This document shows positions 18,804 to 21,861 of a stretch of 21,861 bases of DNA, piece after piece. The notes below the pieces were generated by a model. That model worked only from the letters and a program-made list of their open reading frames with translations, searched no databases and was not told where the DNA came from. Each line of letters opens with the position of its first letter. Position 1 is the first letter of the stretch. A program made the translations under genes and the position numbers. Source of the DNA: Obelidium mucronatum (Eukaryota > Chytridiomycota > Chytridiomycetes > Chytridiales > Chytriomycetaceae). The stretch covers positions 1 to 21,861 of the forward strand of contig JAIVFH010000406.1 in NCBI GenBank assembly GCA_025765595.1, in the 5' to 3' direction.

Positions 18804-19230
18804 CTACCATGTGCTCTTGCGTACACCAGGCAATTCTCCCGCCAAAGCTTTTTCTCGAAAGACGATCTTACTTAGTTTGAATTCTGAAATGTATCCCTTA
18901 GAAAACAGAGAATCAGTGTGAGTAATTTCATGTAGATATCCGTCTCCACTCCTGCTCACCCTTGTCTTGAAACTCTCTGTGCACTTGTTATGCACTCCGA
19001 CCGGCCGAGTGTATCGAGGAAACTTTTGCAGTTCCAGCTGGGCCTTAAGCCGAACCATCAGTGGCAGTGAGCGGTCTTTGAACACCAGCTTCAGAGCTTC
19101 CCGTTGGGGTTCGTTGTGAGCGATTAGGAAACGGGCCTTTTTTGGGCGAGAAGTAGTCAGTATATTTGCGTTCTTCGGCGGATGGTCATGAGATTACAAT
19201 TCGGTCTCGAAGGCGGTTGGCAAGAGGCAT
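18804..19230 (-). CDS. MRP2: Mitochondrial small-subunit ribosomal protein uS14m
   Basis: Three exons (19198-19230, 18960-19136, 18804-18896) give exactly 100 residues, all joined in phase 0. Introns are 61 nt (19137-19197) and 63 nt (18897-18959). It is a component of the mitochondrial 30S-like subunit head near the decoding site. Signatures: MPLANRLRDRI start, GVHNKCTESF, then RGYISEFKLSKIVFREKAL and the C-terminal PGVRKSTW, all typical of uS14. The zinc-binding Cys pairs of the C+ bacterial form are absent, as usual for mitochondrial versions. The gene is convergent with the helicase (85 bp between stops) and divergent from TmcB-like copy B (157 bp between starts). The short first exon would be missed without intron modelling. 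Confidence 0.92.
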
Positions 19231-19387
19231 CTTCTCTTTTTTTGACAAGTTTTGTTTTTCTTTGATTATTCTCCGCTTATTCTGTTAATATTCAGAATTC
19301 TATATTTACCTTTCTTTTCTCGATTTGAATTAGTTTCTAATAAAGTCTGGAAAGCGTGGAGTGAATATCCGTGGAAATCTTCAAGAA
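19231..19387. promoter_or_regulatory. Shared upstream region of uS14m and TmcB-like copy B
   Basis: 157 bp separate the divergent start codons of uS14m (19230, minus) and copy B (19388, plus). The region is T-rich on the plus strand (runs of T at 19237-19263), with no defined element. It must contain both promoters. Confidence 0.4.
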
Positions 19388-21861
19388 ATGAGTTCTCCCC
19401 CACATATTGGAATCGAGCCTGCCACACCACCGACAGGATCAGCTCTGTCCTGGGATGATGATCCGAACATGGTTACAGGTTGCAAAACTGCGCCTTTTGA
19501 GCCCGATTTCTCTAGTTTAGTCATTGGTCAATTGTGCGGGCTTCAACTTCCTCTGATTCTAACCTTCGTCATTTATTGAGATCAACAAGGCGAAATGAAA
19601 GAGTCTGGATATGAAGAAGAAGACGATTTCCTTATTGCAACCACCATGATTGAAAAGATACGCGATGTGATCTTCTCAGGTAACGGTTGTTCAGCAATTA
19701 AACGATCAACACAACACGTCTTGAAAATCTGAAAAATCCACTTAACTTTTTCTTTTCTTTTTTTTTAGTGATGTTCTTTATGGTTCACGGGAACTCGTCC
19801 CCTGAACTCTTTGAATACATCAGTATTCTTATCGAAGATTTACAACTCGTCACGTTTTTCATTTCTCCGCAAGTCGCCCACGTCTACCACATACCAGATG
19901 CCTTATTGTATTCTCAAATAGAGTTTCAGAAGCTGGATATTTCTTTATTCAATGTCTGGTTTTCTTTCGCTGTCGTGGCTGTGTTTGTGTTAATGTTGAA
20001 TATTGTTTGGGTCGGATCAGGATTTGTGGTCCGTAAGCTGAACAATTTATGCTCGACCACCCATTAAATTTATATTTAAAAACAGAGCGGGAGACACAAG
20101 TTTATTTGGCCGATTTGGACTCTCCGTGTTTTCGCCACAGTCCTTCCCACACTTTTCTATCTTCCAATCATTGAAGTAATAGTCAACCCAATAAGCTGCA
20201 ACAGAGTCCATGAAAGAGAATCTGTAACAGCTATTCACACCATTGAAAATACTTCTTGCCTGAGCGCAGCGCGGTTGCCGCTCGCTGTAGTTGCAGTTGT
20301 GGCTTTAGCGGTTTATATACCGACATCGATATCGCTCTCTGCAGTGTTTGTATTTCGAATGAATTGATTTTTTAAATTGTGTGAAACGATATTCTTTAGG
20401 TTTTTTGACACCCAACCGACAAGAAAAGAGCCTTACCATCGCGTTCATGGAAGATTGGATATGTTTTATGTAACTGTTAAAACCATATTGGTTCTGGTGT
20501 ATACGTTCTTGCCTGACAAGCAGGGGGTTGCAAAGCTTTGCGTTGCCGCAGCTGGATGGTAATTATCTCCTAAACTTGTGAATCCGACAAATTAAATGGA
20601 TTTTGCTAGCATATTCATGTTCTGTGTCGAGATTTTCTACTTTCCGTATTACAATCCGTTTGTGAACTATATGGTATGATTTTCCAAGAGCAAGTACTCT
20701 CACGAGATTAAAAAAAATGTCAATATAGAGAGCCGGATTGTTCTTTGGGAGCTCAATGGTGGGCCTCGTTGGTGTTGGAGCAGGGATTTCGTATTCTGTC
20801 ACTGGAGAACAGGGTTCCATCAATATTATATATGGAATGGTTGTGGCATTGTGCTGCGGAATACCTGCGGGATTTGGCATCTCCGGTTTGTATTGATTCA
20901 GAGGTTTTCTTCCCCATTGTGGTTCTCAAAGGTTCTTTTATGGCACCAGCATTATTATACAATCGAATACAAAATGGAGCTCGCAAGCGCCTTTCGCGGA
21001 AAAATCAGGGCTTGGATAACGCGTTCGACTATGCCACCCCTGAAACACTAGTGTTTAGGTGCTGGACACATGTTGAGATTGCAGCCCGCTTCATAACAGT
21101 CCATATGAGTAAACGGCGGACTCGTATCGACTTAAATGCAATACAAGAAGTTCAACAGATATTTCGACGCGGAATTGACGAGTTCCCAGATCAGGTTTTT
21201 GCAAAAAATAAACCGGACGCCGTTGATGACTAATGTCGTTAAATACAGCCGCTACTCAGACTATCATATGCTCTATATATGTTCCATCTTAAATCCATGA
21301 GCCGGGATGCGACAAACCAATTGAATAAGATCGAACAGCTAAATCCACCACTTGACATCAAATTTCAGATCTACTACACAAACCAAATCGCCATGCAAAG
21401 CAGAGAGGTATAACCTCATTATTTTTGCTTAAACCGACCAATTTCTAATGGCGCTTTGAAAATAAAGGCCGACTTCTTGGGTGCCGGAGTAAGCTTGATA
21501 TCACCAGTGTAATCATTCTTATCAAAGGCAGAGTGCCATTAACGTAGATTATTCCAAACAGTACGCAGAATATCAGAAAACCGACAAAGATGCGAAACTC
21601 AATCACTTTTTGGCTATCCAGGAAATGCGAGCAATGTGGGAATTGCTGTTGGACAAAAATTACTCACTGGAAGAGCTATCCATGATTGCAAACAAGCTGT
21701 ACACGCATGCTCAAAAAGCTCAAGATGCATATATGAAACTTATTTCAAAGTATATCGTACATACCACTTTTTTTGGAACCACGTTTCTAAACATTATACC
21801 TTAGGTTTCCCAAATCGAAAACAACGCTGCGCTTCTTTGCTCGATTTTGCTTTGATGTATG
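19388..21861 (+). CDS. TmcB-like large membrane protein, copy B, 5' part, frame-disrupted
   Basis: An inverted paralogue of copy A, cut by the right edge. Probable start MSSPPHIGIE at 19388. Clear exons: 19769-20028 (FFMVHGNSSPELFEY), 20101-20345 (FIWPIWTLRVF), 20400-20558 (FFDTQPTRKEPYHRVHG), 20610-20673, 20729-20885 (AGLFFGSSMVG), 20932-21194 (HVEIAARFITVHMSKRR), 21249-21407 (DATNQLNKIEQLNPP), 21468-21508 and 21562-21749; the last exon begins at 21801 (FPKSKTTLRFFARFCFDV). Exon lengths 260, 159, 64, 157 and 159 match copy A exactly. It holds several transmembrane helices followed by a TPR-like helical region. Exon 21468-21508 is one base short (41 against 42), shifting ADFLGAG onward. Stops around 19576 interrupt the route from the N-terminus to the exon ending at 19679, so the first two exons are unresolved. 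Copy B lacks the 52-nt intron of copy A within its 20101-20345 exon. Confidence 0.65.

Noticed and set aside
20029..20085. Donor after GTGGTCC with acceptor at 20085 in copy B
   Set aside because: This standard-looking pair breaks the frame. GTG|GTCCGT with acceptor CACAAG|TTT keeps phase, and the same choice works for copy A (12217-12300), so no frameshift is claimed there.
7190..21861. Terminal inverted repeats of a large transposon formed by the TmcB-like copies
   Set aside because: Similarity is confined to exons, introns are unrelated, and the interval contains only ordinary host genes with no transposase.
1..21861. CRISPR arrays, prokaryotic operons or ribosome binding sites
   Set aside because: The DNA is clearly eukaryotic, with spliceosomal introns throughout; no regularly spaced direct repeats are present.

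Overview
The window is nuclear DNA of a compact, intron-rich fungus. Genes lie 25-180 bp apart and most contain GT-AG introns, mostly 46-108 nt. The gene set is fungal: an HLTF/Rad5-type SNF2 ATPase with a HIRAN domain, a P5/ERp38-type protein disulfide isomerase ending in KDEL, D-2-hydroxyglutarate dehydrogenase, an MSS116-like mitochondrial DEAD-box helicase and mitochondrial ribosomal protein uS14m. Two copies of a large multi-pass protein resembling the TmcB-like family, which I recall as expanded in chytrids, point to Chytridiomycota. That assignment is an inference; no rRNA or marker gene is present to prove it.

Layout. 1-1322 (-): 5' part of an HLTF-like gene, running off the left edge. 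1482-2418 (-): a seven-helix membrane protein. 2443-2514 (-): tRNA-His(GTG), only 24 bp upstream of that protein's start codon. 2700-5299 (+): SH3 protein with two Ras-association-like domains. 5498-7106 (-): disulfide isomerase, 7 exons. 7190-12932 (-): TmcB-like copy A, about 23 exons. 13048-15008 (-): D2HGDH, 6 exons. 15034-16479 (+): BTB-BACK-TLDc gene, divergent from D2HGDH with only 25 bp between the start codons. 16570-18718 (+): MSS116-like helicase. 18804-19230 (-): uS14m. 19388-21861 (+): TmcB-like copy B, cut by the right edge. No stretch over 300 bp lacks a gene.

Several genes share themes rather than one pathway: mitochondrial function (D2HGDH, the helicase, uS14m), secretory folding (the isomerase), and membrane or signalling roles (the seven-helix protein, SH3-RA protein and TmcB-like proteins).

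The most notable signals are these. (1) The two TmcB-like copies are inverted around four unrelated genes, share exon lengths to the base in five exons, yet differ by one intron and by single-base indels. (2) Apparent frameshifts crowd into the HLTF-like, BTB-TLDc and TmcB-like genes, while about 8 kb of other coding sequence has none. (3) One intron holds a cluster of GC-rich hairpins. (4) Several candidate introns are only 28-34 nt. (5) Four introns are stop-free and divisible by three. I see no system that I can firmly call new.
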